Positions 9,226 through 17,203 of a stretch of DNA of 64,000 nt are shown here, one piece after another. The notes under the pieces were generated by a model. That model worked only from the letters and a program-made list of their open reading frames with translations, did no database searches and was not told the origin of the DNA. The position numbers and the translations under genes were made by a program. Source of the stretch: Chitinophagales bacterium (GTDB lineage Bacteria; Bacteroidota; Bacteroidia; Chitinophagales; UBA10324); the NCBI GenBank assembly GCA_013816805.1, contig JACDDS010000002.1, forward strand, positions 199,530 to 263,529, read 5' to 3'. Position 1 is the first letter of the stretch; the number at the start of each line of letters is the position of its first letter.

Positions 9226-9618
9226 CTAAACTAATGAAGTCTCAATATTAATTGGGTTCGTAAGCACCTGGTGCAAGGGGCACTTGTTCGCTATGGCTAG
9301 GAGTTTTTGCTTTTCCTCTTCTGACAGGTCTCCAGTCAGCTCTACGTTCCGTATTATATTGGTTATGTTTTTTTCTTTATCTGTATGAAGAGATAAGCTC
9401 ACTTTCACCTCCGTGAGCTTCCATGATTTCCGGTCTGCATACATTCGTAATGTTATGGAAGTGCAGGCGCCCAATCCTGCCAGCAATAATTCAGTAGGTG
9501 AAAAACCTTCTTCCTTTCCACCAAGGCTTATAGGCTCGTCCGCAATTAAGCTGTTTTTCGCAGCTGAGATTGCTGTTTTATAGTGATCATTTTTTATGTG
9601 AGCAATCACAGTTGCCAT
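9226..9618 (-). CDS. OsmC-family protein
   Basis: A 130-residue OsmC/Ohr-family protein. The pattern SPTELLLAGLGACTSITLRMYADRK carries the first active-site cysteine, and the C-terminal NKCPLHQVL carries the second, the usual pair for thiol-dependent peroxide reduction. Its length matches cytosolic OsmC-like proteins. It is followed by YceI and pirin-family genes on the same strand, a combination that suggests a stress-associated cluster. The gaps of 58 and 56 bp leave room for separate promoters. It is convergent with the phospholipase-like gene. Confidence 0.9.
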   Translation of the reverse strand: MATVIAHIKNDHYKTAISAAKNSLIADEPISLGGKEEGFSPTELLLAGLGACTSITLRMYADRKSWKLTEVKVSLSLHTDKEKNITNIIRNVELTGDLSEEEKQKLLAIANKCPLHQVLTNPINIETSLV

Positions 9619-9676
9619 TAGATAATCTTTGCTAATTAATAAGCCTGAGTGTGCTTGTCCTTAAAATCTTTGCGAC

Positions 9677-10243
9677 TTAACTGTTCGCTGTTTTCTCTCT
9701 TATAAATTCCAGGTTACAGTGGATGCGGACTTCATCACTCACTACAATGCCGCCTGCCTCTGTTACTACATCCCACTTTAATCCAAACTCTTTGCGATTT
9801 ATTTTACCATTCACTTCAAAACCAACACGGGTGTTGCCCCAGGGATCATCCATCTTTCCCATATAGTTTGCTTGCAGAGAAATAGGCTGGGTTACATCAC
9901 GAATAGTAATATCTCCCTGAAGAGTCCAATGGTCATCTCCAACATGCATAAGTGAGTTACCCTTGAAAGTCATTGCTGGAAATTTTTCAGTGTTAAAGAA
10001 ATCATCTGATAGCAAATGACCATCCCGTTGTTCACTGCCAGTAGTAATAGAATCAGGATTCGCTGAAAATGAAATCTTAGCTGAAGAAAAATCTTCACCT
10101 GTTGTTTCAACTTTCAGATCGTATTCTTTAATCTCACCATTTACATAAGAGATCATCATATGACGTACTTTGAATGTGATGTGAGAGTGTGAAGGATCAA
10201 CATTCCATATAATGATGGATTGAGTTTTGGTGTTAGTTTCCAT
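9677..10243 (-). CDS. YceI-family protein
   Basis: A 188-residue YceI-like lipocalin-fold protein. It shows the characteristic start WNVDPSHSHITFKVRHMMIS, the middle RDGHLLSDDFFNTEKFP and the later VGFEVNGKINRKEFGLKWD. The fold binds isoprenoid-type ligands in structurally studied members. No signal peptide is present, so it is probably cytoplasmic, unlike the periplasmic E. coli homologue. It lies between the OsmC and pirin genes on the same strand. Confidence 0.93.
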   Translation of the reverse strand: METNTKTQSIIIWNVDPSHSHITFKVRHMMISYVNGEIKEYDLKVETTGEDFSSAKISFSANPDSITTGSEQRDGHLLSDDFFNTEKFPAMTFKGNSLMHVGDDHWTLQGDITIRDVTQPISLQANYMGKMDDPWGNTRVGFEVNGKINRKEFGLKWDVVTEAGGIVVSDEVRIHCNLEFIREKTANS

Positions 10244-10299
10244 AATGAAGACTTATTAAGTAAGATGAAAATTCAAAACTGAAAGCCTCAAAGAAAAGT

Positions 10300-11016
10300 T
10301 CAGAATAACATAGGCACATCGATCACAAGTACGCTTGCATCAGTGGATGCTTCCAGTGTAACTGCTTCAGTATCCCATACTCCAAATGAATCTCGTCTAC
10401 TAAGCCTTTCCTCGTCTATTACAAAGTCTCCTTCCAGCATAAATAAAAAAATTCCATTTCCCGTCTTCTTAACCGTATAAGTTGTTTTAAAACCAGCACT
10501 GAAATTTCCAAGAGAAAACCATGCGTCCTGGTTAATCCATACAGCACTTGTATTTTGTGCAGGCTCTACTACTGTCACTATATTATTTTGCAGATCATTC
10601 AGATCGAATGATTTCTGATCATAGCGTGGTGGAATATTTCTTGCTTTAGGCATTATCCAAATTTGGAGGAAGTTTACTTCATCCGTTTTCGATGCATTAT
10701 ATTCAGAATGTGCAATTCCGGTTCCTGCGCTCATTATCTGCACATCACCTGTTTTAATTATTTTATGCCGGCCGGTGTTGTCTTTATGTTCCAAAGCACC
10801 TTTGAGAGGAATGGAAACAATCTCCATATTATTATGTGAGTGTTCTCCGAAACCCATTCCGCCTGTTACCTTATCGTCATTGAAAACCCGTAATGCCCCA
10901 AAGTGCATTCGTCCAGGATCATTATAACCTGCAAAGCTGAAGGTGTGGTAAGAATCAAGCCAGCCATGGTTTGCATGGCCGCGCGTGTTTGCTTTATAAA
11001 GAACTGTGTTTGACAT
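10300..11016 (-). CDS. pirin-family protein (bicupin)
   Basis: A 238-residue pirin-like protein of the shorter YhhW type. The N-terminal cupin shows RGHANHGWLDSYHTFSF, then MGFGEHSHNNMEIVS and GTGIAHSEYN, which supply the metal-binding His/His/His/Glu set. The second cupin is degenerate, as in the family. Some members have quercetin 2,3-dioxygenase activity, while others act as redox-sensitive regulators; neither can be assigned here. Neighbouring YceI and OsmC genes on the same strand support a stress or redox context. Confidence 0.92.
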   Translation of the reverse strand: MSNTVLYKANTRGHANHGWLDSYHTFSFAGYNDPGRMHFGALRVFNDDKVTGGMGFGEHSHNNMEIVSIPLKGALEHKDNTGRHKIIKTGDVQIMSAGTGIAHSEYNASKTDEVNFLQIWIMPKARNIPPRYDQKSFDLNDLQNNIVTVVEPAQNTSAVWINQDAWFSLGNFSAGFKTTYTVKKTGNGIFLFMLEGDFVIDEERLSRRDSFGVWDTEAVTLEASTDASVLVIDVPMLF

Positions 11017-11176
11017 GATCGTTGAATAACAAAGAAGAAATTTCTTAGTTCAGGATGTCCAGGGTTCGCTTAGAGGACAAGCATCACATATATAATGATG
11101 ATAATCACATCAGGAGAAATATTAAAATTTCGTAATAGTCGGATAAACAGCAATGAATGGTTACCTGTGTTAATGC

Positions 11177-12244
11177 CTACTTTAAAATGTAATTCCATTC
11201 ATGAAAATCCGTTTCTAAACCATGCCGGATATCGGATAATTTCTTTTTTGCTTTTATCATAAAGCTGTGTTCATCCCAAAGAGGCAAATCAATATCGGCG
11301 TCTTCAATATTAATAGTTATGATGGGCGCCACTACAGCTGCTGTGCCCGCGCCAAAGGCTTCCTGCATAGTTCCATTCTGCAAAGAAGTTTTGACTTCTT
11401 CCACACTTACAGGACGCTCTTCAATTACATAACCCAAATCCTGCGCAAGTGTAATGATGCTGTCTCTTGTTACTCCATCCAGGATAGAGGAAGATAACTG
11501 GGGTGTCACCAAAACATTATTGATAACAAACATGATGTTCATGGTTCCTGATTCCTCAATGTATTTATGCTCTGTTGCATCTGTCCAGATTACCTGGTCA
11601 TATCCAAGCTGGCGGGCTAACTGCGTAGGATAAAATGCGCCGCCGTAATTACCTCCGCATTTGGCATAGCCGGTTCCGCCTTTTGCAGCCCGCACAAAAT
11701 CACATTCTACCTTTAATTTAAGTGGTTTTGCGTAGTAAGGGCCAACCGGTCCGGTAATGATGATGTATTTATATTCTTCCGAAACTTTTACTCCGAACCT
11801 TTCTTCTGAAGCAAAAATGAAGGGTCGTATGTAAAGCGATGATCCTTCAGAATAAGGAACCCATTGTGAGTCCAGGTTGATGAGTGAATGAAGTCCCTGT
11901 ATAAAAAACTCCTCAGACACATTTGGCATGCACATGCGTTCGAGTGATTTATTAAACCTCTCAAGATGCTTGTAGGGACGAAAAATATTTACCTGGTCAT
12001 CCTGCATCCGAAAGGCCTTCATGCCTTCAAATACTGTCTGACCGTAATGCAAAGCGAGAGAAATAGGGCTTAACTCCAGCTTACTAAAAGGAAGTATTTC
12101 AGGCGCATGCCATTCTCCATTATAAAAATCTGCAACGAGCATGTGATCGCTGGTGTATCTGCCAAATTCCAGATGATCAAAATCTACTTCATCAATTTTT
12201 GAGTTTGCTGTTTTCCGGATAGCGATATCTTCAGTAACATTCAT
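11177..12244 (-). CDS. ilvE: branched-chain amino acid aminotransferase
   Basis: A 355-residue class IV PLP aminotransferase of the eukaryote-like BCAT type. The PLP lysine is K195 in GTGYAKCGGNYGG. Other family segments are LHYGQTVFEGMKAFR near residue 66 and EESGTMNIMFV. It interconverts Leu, Ile and Val with their 2-oxo acids in the cytoplasm. The length is normal. About 160 bp separate it from the pirin gene, so it is probably transcribed on its own. No leader peptide with branched-chain codons was noticed upstream. Confidence 0.95.
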   Translation of the reverse strand: MNVTEDIAIRKTANSKIDEVDFDHLEFGRYTSDHMLVADFYNGEWHAPEILPFSKLELSPISLALHYGQTVFEGMKAFRMQDDQVNIFRPYKHLERFNKSLERMCMPNVSEEFFIQGLHSLINLDSQWVPYSEGSSLYIRPFIFASEERFGVKVSEEYKYIIITGPVGPYYAKPLKLKVECDFVRAAKGGTGYAKCGGNYGGAFYPTQLARQLGYDQVIWTDATEHKYIEESGTMNIMFVINNVLVTPQLSSSILDGVTRDSIITLAQDLGYVIEERPVSVEEVKTSLQNGTMQEAFGAGTAAVVAPIITINIEDADIDLPLWDEHSFMIKAKKKLSDIRHGLETDFHEWNYILK

Positions 12245-12330
12245 GCGGCGTAGTTTAAAGGATGAGCATCTGCGTTAAATTAAATTCCGTTCAAGAAAGG
12301 TACTTACAAATATTATTAATCAATACCATC

Positions 12331-13248
12331 TTATATTATTTGTGACGAATGATGCAGTAAATGGCTAATATAATCTTCAACTAAAAACTGGAGTGTCACG
12401 GGATTCTCATCCCCGACTATGCAAGGGATTTTAAGCATTTCGTAGTGCATATTTTCGATTACCCATGCAAGCTGCATGTTGTAAGCGAACCACAGGCTAA
12501 TAAGTTGCTCAATATTTTGATGCTGGTAGTTTTGAAGTGTTACCCATTCTTCCTGCATATACCTGGGTGAAATAAGTTTATTGGTGTATTGTGCGCGTAC
12601 AAATCGCTGGTGATTATTGGAAGCACTGTCGATGAGGTGACCCAGAATTTGTTTTTTACTCCATTTGGTAAGCGCTGTTTTCAAGCTCCACTCATTAAAA
12701 GGAACCTGGTTAAATTTTTCATGATAATCAGTAACGAGTTTTCGAAGACGATCCGAAACATCCCTGCAATAATCATGAATCTCAAAATCATAAAGCATCT
12801 TAATATCGCAACGGTCGTAGCCACCTTTCTCAAGAGCAATCTCTTTAAATCCAAGGCGGTAATAAAGATTGATAGCAATACTATTGTTAAAAGTCCTTTG
12901 TGAATAAAGAATCACTTTTCGTGCACCCATCATTCTTGCTTTCTTCAGTGCTGCCTCACCTAATTTTAGCCCCACGTGATAGCCCCTTGCCTTCTCATTC
13001 ACCGCCATCTTGCACAATTCATATTCATCATCATTTACTTTTTTAAGTGCCACGGTGCCTACCACTTCTTCATTTAATGAAGCAAAAAGAATAGTACCAC
13101 CGTGATCGATGATCAGCTGTTGCGGATGCGTTACCACTTCCACATCTACCGGCTCCATCACAAAATATTTTTCAATCCACTCGCGATTCAGCCTTTCAAA
13201 ATGTGGCTGAAGGTGGGGTTCGAATTCGAAGATGTTGATTGTCTCCAT
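12331..13248 (-). CDS. GNAT acetyltransferase-DinB fusion protein
   Basis: A 305-residue two-domain protein. Residues ~1-155 form a GNAT N-acetyltransferase: the acetyl-CoA loop is KARGYHVGLKLGEAAL and the C-terminal strand is YYRLGFKEIALE. Residues ~165-305 resemble a DinB four-helix domain: WSKKQILGHLIDSASNNHQRF supplies a His, and EDYISHLLHHSSQI supplies the other likely metal ligands. The frame is continuous with no stop or shift at the junction, so this is a genuine fusion. It may couple acetyl transfer to recognition of a small thiol or amine, but no substrate is visible. Confidence 0.8.
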   Translation of the reverse strand: METINIFEFEPHLQPHFERLNREWIEKYFVMEPVDVEVVTHPQQLIIDHGGTILFASLNEEVVGTVALKKVNDDEYELCKMAVNEKARGYHVGLKLGEAALKKARMMGARKVILYSQRTFNNSIAINLYYRLGFKEIALEKGGYDRCDIKMLYDFEIHDYCRDVSDRLRKLVTDYHEKFNQVPFNEWSLKTALTKWSKKQILGHLIDSASNNHQRFVRAQYTNKLISPRYMQEEWVTLQNYQHQNIEQLISLWFAYNMQLAWVIENMHYEMLKIPCIVGDENPVTLQFLVEDYISHLLHHSSQII

Positions 13249-13272
13249 TTCACTTCATTACTTAGATATAGT

Positions 13273-14283
13273 TTAATCTCGTTTCAGCTCCCCTTTTTCA
13301 AGCGGTAGCGTTGTGAATGATCCCTTCTCTTCTATTAGTTCAGGTATTCTGGTGTTTTCTTTAACATTCTTCCCTGAACTTATATTTACTTGTTTTCTGA
13401 ATTCATTATTTACGAGGTAAACTCCGACAATAGTGATGGCTGTCCCAAAGCCCACGTTCAGGTTCAATCGCTCATCAAGCACGAGCCACCCAAGAAAAAC
13501 AGCAATGATGGGATTAATATAAGCATAGATGGTTGCGCGGGCAGGTGGCAAGTGCTTAATGGAATAAACGTAGGCGCTGTAACAGAGAAGGGATCCGATG
13601 ATGATTAGATATGCAAGCGAAAGAAAACCATCTAAATGAACTCCGGTAAAGTCAGAAGTTTGGCCGAGCAGAAAACTTGCAGGCAACATAATACATCCTG
13701 AAAGAAACATTTGCCAGCCTACGCCATACAGCACGTCAATCTGTAATTTATTTTTGGATGTATATACAGTGCCAAATGCCCAGCAGGAAATAGCAACAAG
13801 GTTCAGAATAAGGCCAAATGCATAATCTGGATTAAGCAGGTCACTCAAGTATTCATAAAAGATTGCAGTGATACCTGCCAGCCCAATTAATAAACCGATA
13901 ATTATGTTTCGTGTAAAAGAGGCATTTTTCAGCATCACGATACTAAACAAGACTACCAGCAGAGGAATTAAAGCAGCGATAATAGCTGCGAGTCCACTGC
14001 TGATATATTGCACGGACCAGGTTGATAATCCATTGCCGAGTACAAGCATGAAAAATCCCTGTGTGAAAATCTTTTTCAGTGTGGTTCGATCCGGAATGGA
14101 GTACCGTTTTATACCCAGGAAATAAACAAGTAAAATGGTACCTGAAATAAATTGACGGAGCGCAGCAAGAAATAATCCAGGCATCTCCTGCGCACCAATA
14201 CGCGATGCAAGGTAGGTAGTTCCCCAGAAAAAACTAACAATTCCAAGGGCTAGGAGCGCTTTGTTATTTGAAGAGCTATTCAT
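13273..14283 (-). CDS. EamA/DMT-family inner-membrane transporter
   Basis: About 336 residues with ten hydrophobic helices in two EamA repeats. The first starts ALGIVSFFWGTTYLASRIG and the second has the FGTVYTSK and PPARATIYAYINPIIAVFLGWLVLDE segment typical of the second repeat. Drug/metabolite transporters of this group export amino acids or metabolites. The ATG at 14283 (MNSSSNNKA) is the likely start; an ATG 33 nt upstream would add a short polar leader. It is divergent from the DUF6922 antitoxin-like gene, and the shared ~160-bp gap holds candidate promoter boxes. Confidence 0.87.
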   Translation of the reverse strand: MNSSSNNKALLALGIVSFFWGTTYLASRIGAQEMPGLFLAALRQFISGTILLVYFLGIKRYSIPDRTTLKKIFTQGFFMLVLGNGLSTWSVQYISSGLAAIIAALIPLLVVLFSIVMLKNASFTRNIIIGLLIGLAGITAIFYEYLSDLLNPDYAFGLILNLVAISCWAFGTVYTSKNKLQIDVLYGVGWQMFLSGCIMLPASFLLGQTSDFTGVHLDGFLSLAYLIIIGSLLCYSAYVYSIKHLPPARATIYAYINPIIAVFLGWLVLDERLNLNVGFGTAITIVGVYLVNNEFRKQVNISSGKNVKENTRIPELIEEKGSFTTLPLEKGELKRD

Positions 14284-14404
14284 GGCAGAGAAAAAATCCG
14301 GCACAAAGGTGAGCATAAGTTTATAAACAAAACAGATTCAGATTTGGTAATTTTGAGCAGAACAGATTGAAAGAAATGTGAACTGAAAAGTGGAAATACA
14401 GAAG

Positions 14405-14412
14405 TAGTTTTG
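14405..14412 (+). promoter_or_regulatory. candidate -7 box (TAnnTTTG) for the toxin-antitoxin pair
   Basis: TAGTTTTG matches the Bacteroidota -7 consensus TAnnTTTG and lies 29 nt before the ATG of the DUF6922 gene. A second match, TAATTTTG, is at 14348-14355. No clear TTTG -33 element stands 19 nt upstream of either, so the assignment is tentative. Confidence 0.35.
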
Positions 14413-14441
14413 TATCTTTAAAAAAAGAAATACAAACTTTT

Positions 14442-14696
14442 ATGCATGACAAACCCAAGATTCCGGCCCGCCTTCTTTGGGAATATGATTATGAAAATTT
14501 TCATTGGGGTCGTTCTTACAAAATTGTAATTGAGCGCGTAGTGCAGCGGGGAGATTTAAGTGAGTGGAGGGAGATATTCCGGTTCTACGGTCCTGAAAAG
14601 ATTTTAGAGACAGTAAATTGGTCAAGGCAGCTAGATAAGAGAGACAAGGATTTTGCATGCTTCTTTTTGAACTCCGATATGCTTCATGCTGCATAA
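14442..14696 (+). CDS. DUF6922-like protein, probable antitoxin of the AbiEii-type toxin
   Basis: An 84-residue acidic/basic mixed protein starting MHDKPKIPARLLWEYDYENFHW and containing RVVQRGDLSEWREIFRFYG. This pattern is known to me from small DUF6922 genes found just upstream of AbiEii-type nucleotidyltransferases in Bacteroidota. The stop overlaps the start of the following gene by 11 nt, indicating translational coupling. In AbiE type IV systems an upstream antitoxin counteracts the nucleotidyltransferase without direct binding. This protein lacks the usual AbiEi winged-helix length, so the mode of action is open. Confidence 0.7.
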   Translation: MHDKPKIPARLLWEYDYENFHWGRSYKIVIERVVQRGDLSEWREIFRFYGPEKILETVNWSRQLDKRDKDFACFFLNSDMLHAA

Positions 14697-15321
14697 GAGT
14701 TCTCACATTATTACTCCTGAAACTTTTCATCTGTTACAGCAGTTACAGGAACTTCCTGAATTAGAAGGATACCATCTTGTCGGCGGCACTTCATTGGCGA
14801 TGCAACTTGGTCATAGAAATTCTATTGACCTTGATCTATTTACTGAAAATGAATTTCTTGGAAATGTTCTTGCTCAAGATCTTAGTCAGCATTTCTCTCT
14901 GCAGGCAGATTTGGCAATTAAGAATACGCTGCTGAGTCGCATTAATGAAGTAAAAGTGGATTTCATTTCACACCCACACCCTCTTGTACGTGAGCCCATT
15001 GCAGAAGACGGAATCACCTTTCTTTCCATGGAAGATATTGCCGCTATGAAGCTAAATGCAATCATTCAATCCGGTCAGCGTCTAAAAGATTTTATTGATA
15101 TCTATTTTTTGCTTGAACATTTTTCAGTCAATGATATGCTTCATTTTTTTTCGGTGAAGTATGATTACATAAATCCATTGATGGCACTCAAAGCGCTTAC
15201 GTACTTTGATGATCTTGATGAAACCATTGATAAGCCGAAGTTGCTCAAGCCCCTCTTAACCGATCAAATCAAGCTGCGTATTAAAACTGCTGCGCTGCAT
15301 TCGAAAAGAGTGTTTGGGTAA
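14686..15321 (+). CDS. AbiEii/AbiGii-family nucleotidyltransferase toxin
   Basis: A 211-residue protein with the DNA polymerase beta-like nucleotidyltransferase signature: LVGGTSLAMQLGHR at residues ~31-44 followed by SIDLDLF, in which D48 and D50 are the metal-binding pair. The later EDIAAMKLNAIIQSGQRLKDFIDIYFLLE is the conserved helical segment of the family. Homologues are type IV toxins that act in phage abortive infection. It overlaps the DUF6922 gene by 11 nt. It is shorter than classical AbiEii (~300 residues) but normal for this Bacteroidota branch. All recognisable catalytic residues are present, so it is probably functional. Confidence 0.82.
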   Translation: MLHKSSHIITPETFHLLQQLQELPELEGYHLVGGTSLAMQLGHRNSIDLDLFTENEFLGNVLAQDLSQHFSLQADLAIKNTLLSRINEVKVDFISHPHPLVREPIAEDGITFLSMEDIAAMKLNAIIQSGQRLKDFIDIYFLLEHFSVNDMLHFFSVKYDYINPLMALKALTYFDDLDETIDKPKLLKPLLTDQIKLRIKTAALHSKRVFG

Positions 15322-15351
15322 GGTATGCATTCATTTAAATCATTAACAATT

Positions 15352-16788
15352 ATGCAAACACTTCCTGTCCAAAAAGATTTTCTCTACCACGAAGTAGCTG
15401 AGCGCTACGAGCGGCTGATTAATGATCATGTGCTGAAGTCGGGAGACAAATTGCTTTCAGTGCGCGCGCTCAGTAAGGAACAGGGCGTAAGCATGAGCAC
15501 GGTGTTCCAGGCATATTCCATTCTGGAAAACAAAGGGCTGATTGAGGCGCGGGAGAAGAGTGGCTACTATGTAAAATTTACGCCACGTGAAATTCCTCAT
15601 GTGCCGCATGAGGATATGCCCATGCATGAGGCACGCAAGACGAGTGTGGATGAGATGATCGCCGAGATTCACAGAAACATTTCTGCTGAAAATATTCTGA
15701 AGTTTTCACTCGCTGCTCCCGCTCTTGAATTGCTTCCGGCAGCGAAGCTGAACAAAGCCGTGGTGCAGGCGATCCGTGCCTCAAAAGACAGCTGTCTCGG
15801 TTATGAAAATATCCAGGGCAATGTATTACTGCGAAACCAGATTGCGAAGTATGCCTTTAACTGGGGCGGCTTCATCCATGAAGATGATGTGGTGAGCACA
15901 GGGGGTTGCCAGGAGGCGATCATGCTTTGCCTGAAGGCTGTGACCAAGCCCGGCGACACGGTTGCAGTAGAAAGTCCAACCTACTTCGGTATCTTCCACA
16001 TGATACAATCACTGGGATTGAAGGTGGTGGAAATTCCTTCGGGAGCAGTGGATGGCGTGAATCTTCAGTACTTAACAAAAGCCATTGGGAAATTCAAAAT
16101 CAAAGCGTGCCTGTTTGTTACCAACTTTAACAATCCATTTGGCTCGTGCCTGCCCGATGAAAAGAAAAAGAAGCTGGTGCAGCTGCTGGCGATGCACAAC
16201 ATTCCACTGATAGAGGATGACATCTACGGCGAAATGTTTTTCGGGAAACAGCGACCGCGCACATGCAAGAGCTTCGACAAAAAAGGATTGGTGCTGCTGT
16301 GCTCCTCAGTGTCGAAGTCGCTGGCGCCGGGCTATCGCGTGGGCTGGTGCATCCCCGGTAAATTTAAAGACGAGATCATCCGCCTCAAGCTTATCCACAA
16401 CATCAGTACACCGTCACTCACTCAGGCTGCTGTTGCCTTCTTCATGCAGAACGGAAGATATGAGCTGCACCTGCGACGTCTGCGGAAAGCGCTGCACACG
16501 CAATGTCTCCGGTACATCCAGGCGATCACCCAATTTTTTTCTGACGACACAAAAATCTCGCGTCCTCAGGGTGGCTATGTATTGTGGATCGAGCTGAACA
16601 AAAAAATTGACGCCATGGAATTGTACCAGCGCGCCATGAAATACCACATCAGCATTTCGCCGGGACAAATTTTTTCTACACAATCGCGGTTTGAAAATTG
16701 CATCCGCATCAGCTTCGGACGACCGTATGATGCGGAGGTGGAGCGGGGGCTGAAGCGGTTGGGGGGATTGGTGAGGGAGATGATGTGA
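15352..16788 (+). CDS. MocR-type GntR/aminotransferase-like transcriptional regulator
   Basis: About 478 residues: an N-terminal GntR winged helix (LLSVRALSKEQGVSMSTVFQAYSILE, residues ~30-56) joined to a fold-type I aminotransferase domain with the PLP lysine in SSVSKSLAPGYRVGW. MocR proteins use PLP as a sensor and often control vitamin B6 or amino-acid genes. I prefer the ATG at 15352 (MQTLPVQKDF). The gene is visibly richer in G+C than its neighbours, especially in its 3' half, which suggests acquisition from elsewhere. A broken copy of its 3' end lies 300 bp downstream. It starts 30 bp after the AbiEii-type toxin gene. Confidence 0.92.
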   Translation: MQTLPVQKDFLYHEVAERYERLINDHVLKSGDKLLSVRALSKEQGVSMSTVFQAYSILENKGLIEAREKSGYYVKFTPREIPHVPHEDMPMHEARKTSVDEMIAEIHRNISAENILKFSLAAPALELLPAAKLNKAVVQAIRASKDSCLGYENIQGNVLLRNQIAKYAFNWGGFIHEDDVVSTGGCQEAIMLCLKAVTKPGDTVAVESPTYFGIFHMIQSLGLKVVEIPSGAVDGVNLQYLTKAIGKFKIKACLFVTNFNNPFGSCLPDEKKKKLVQLLAMHNIPLIEDDIYGEMFFGKQRPRTCKSFDKKGLVLLCSSVSKSLAPGYRVGWCIPGKFKDEIIRLKLIHNISTPSLTQAAVAFFMQNGRYELHLRRLRKALHTQCLRYIQAITQFFSDDTKISRPQGGYVLWIELNKKIDAMELYQRAMKYHISISPGQIFSTQSRFENCIRISFGRPYDAEVERGLKRLGGLVREMM

Positions 16789-16872
16789 TTCTACGGTAAC
16801 CTTTTGTTAGCTTACTTACTCTAAATATATAACGTAGGAATTATGAAGGACCCTATAAGAGAAGACATTTCT

Positions 16873-17066
16873 TTATTCCACTACAAATTTTCCTTCATCC
16901 ACTTTTTCATTTCAAAATGAACACGATATAAATACATTCCTGCAGAAAAATCTTTTTTGAGAATGGGAAAATTATTTTGGCGGGGACGTGAAATTGTTTT
17001 CACCAATTCTTTAGTTGCTGATAAAGGATTTGAACCGAAAACGTTCTTACTCATAGAACCGTCCAA
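16873..17066 (-). pseudogene. remnant of a T9SS C-terminal sorting domain (frameshifted)
   Basis: On the minus strand a 61-codon open frame ends with FPILKKDFSAGMYLYRVHFE, which looks like the last strands of a type IX secretion sorting domain. It then runs into MKKWMKENL and a stop. One frame over, the same DNA reads VDEGKFVVE followed by TAA at 16873, a proper sorting-domain end. One frameshift near 16905 therefore separates the two halves. There is no signal peptide or body, so this is a leftover fragment of a secreted protein gene. Confidence 0.6.
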
Positions 17067-17182
17067 TTTGAAATGGTATCCGATTCAGCTTCGGAAGACC
17101 ATATGATGCAGAGGTGGAAAGGGGGTTGAAATGGTTGGCAGGATGGCTGAAGACTCCTTCGGAGGTGATGGAAATGAAGTAA
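17067..17182 (+). pseudogene. duplicated 3' end of the MocR-type gene
   Basis: The stretch from TTTGAAA at 17067 to TAA at 17180-17182 matches the last ~100 nt of the MocR gene (from ~16690) base by base with scattered changes. Translated from 17081 it reads RFSFGRPYDAEVERGLK, against RISFGRPYDAEVERGLK in the intact gene, then diverges to WLAGWLKTPSEVMEMK. This is the tail of a second, deleted MocR-like gene or a partial duplication. The rest of that copy is gone, and a broken T9SS domain on the other strand abuts it. Confidence 0.8.
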
Positions 17183-17203
17183 GTAATTAATTAGTTTTAC
17201 GAG

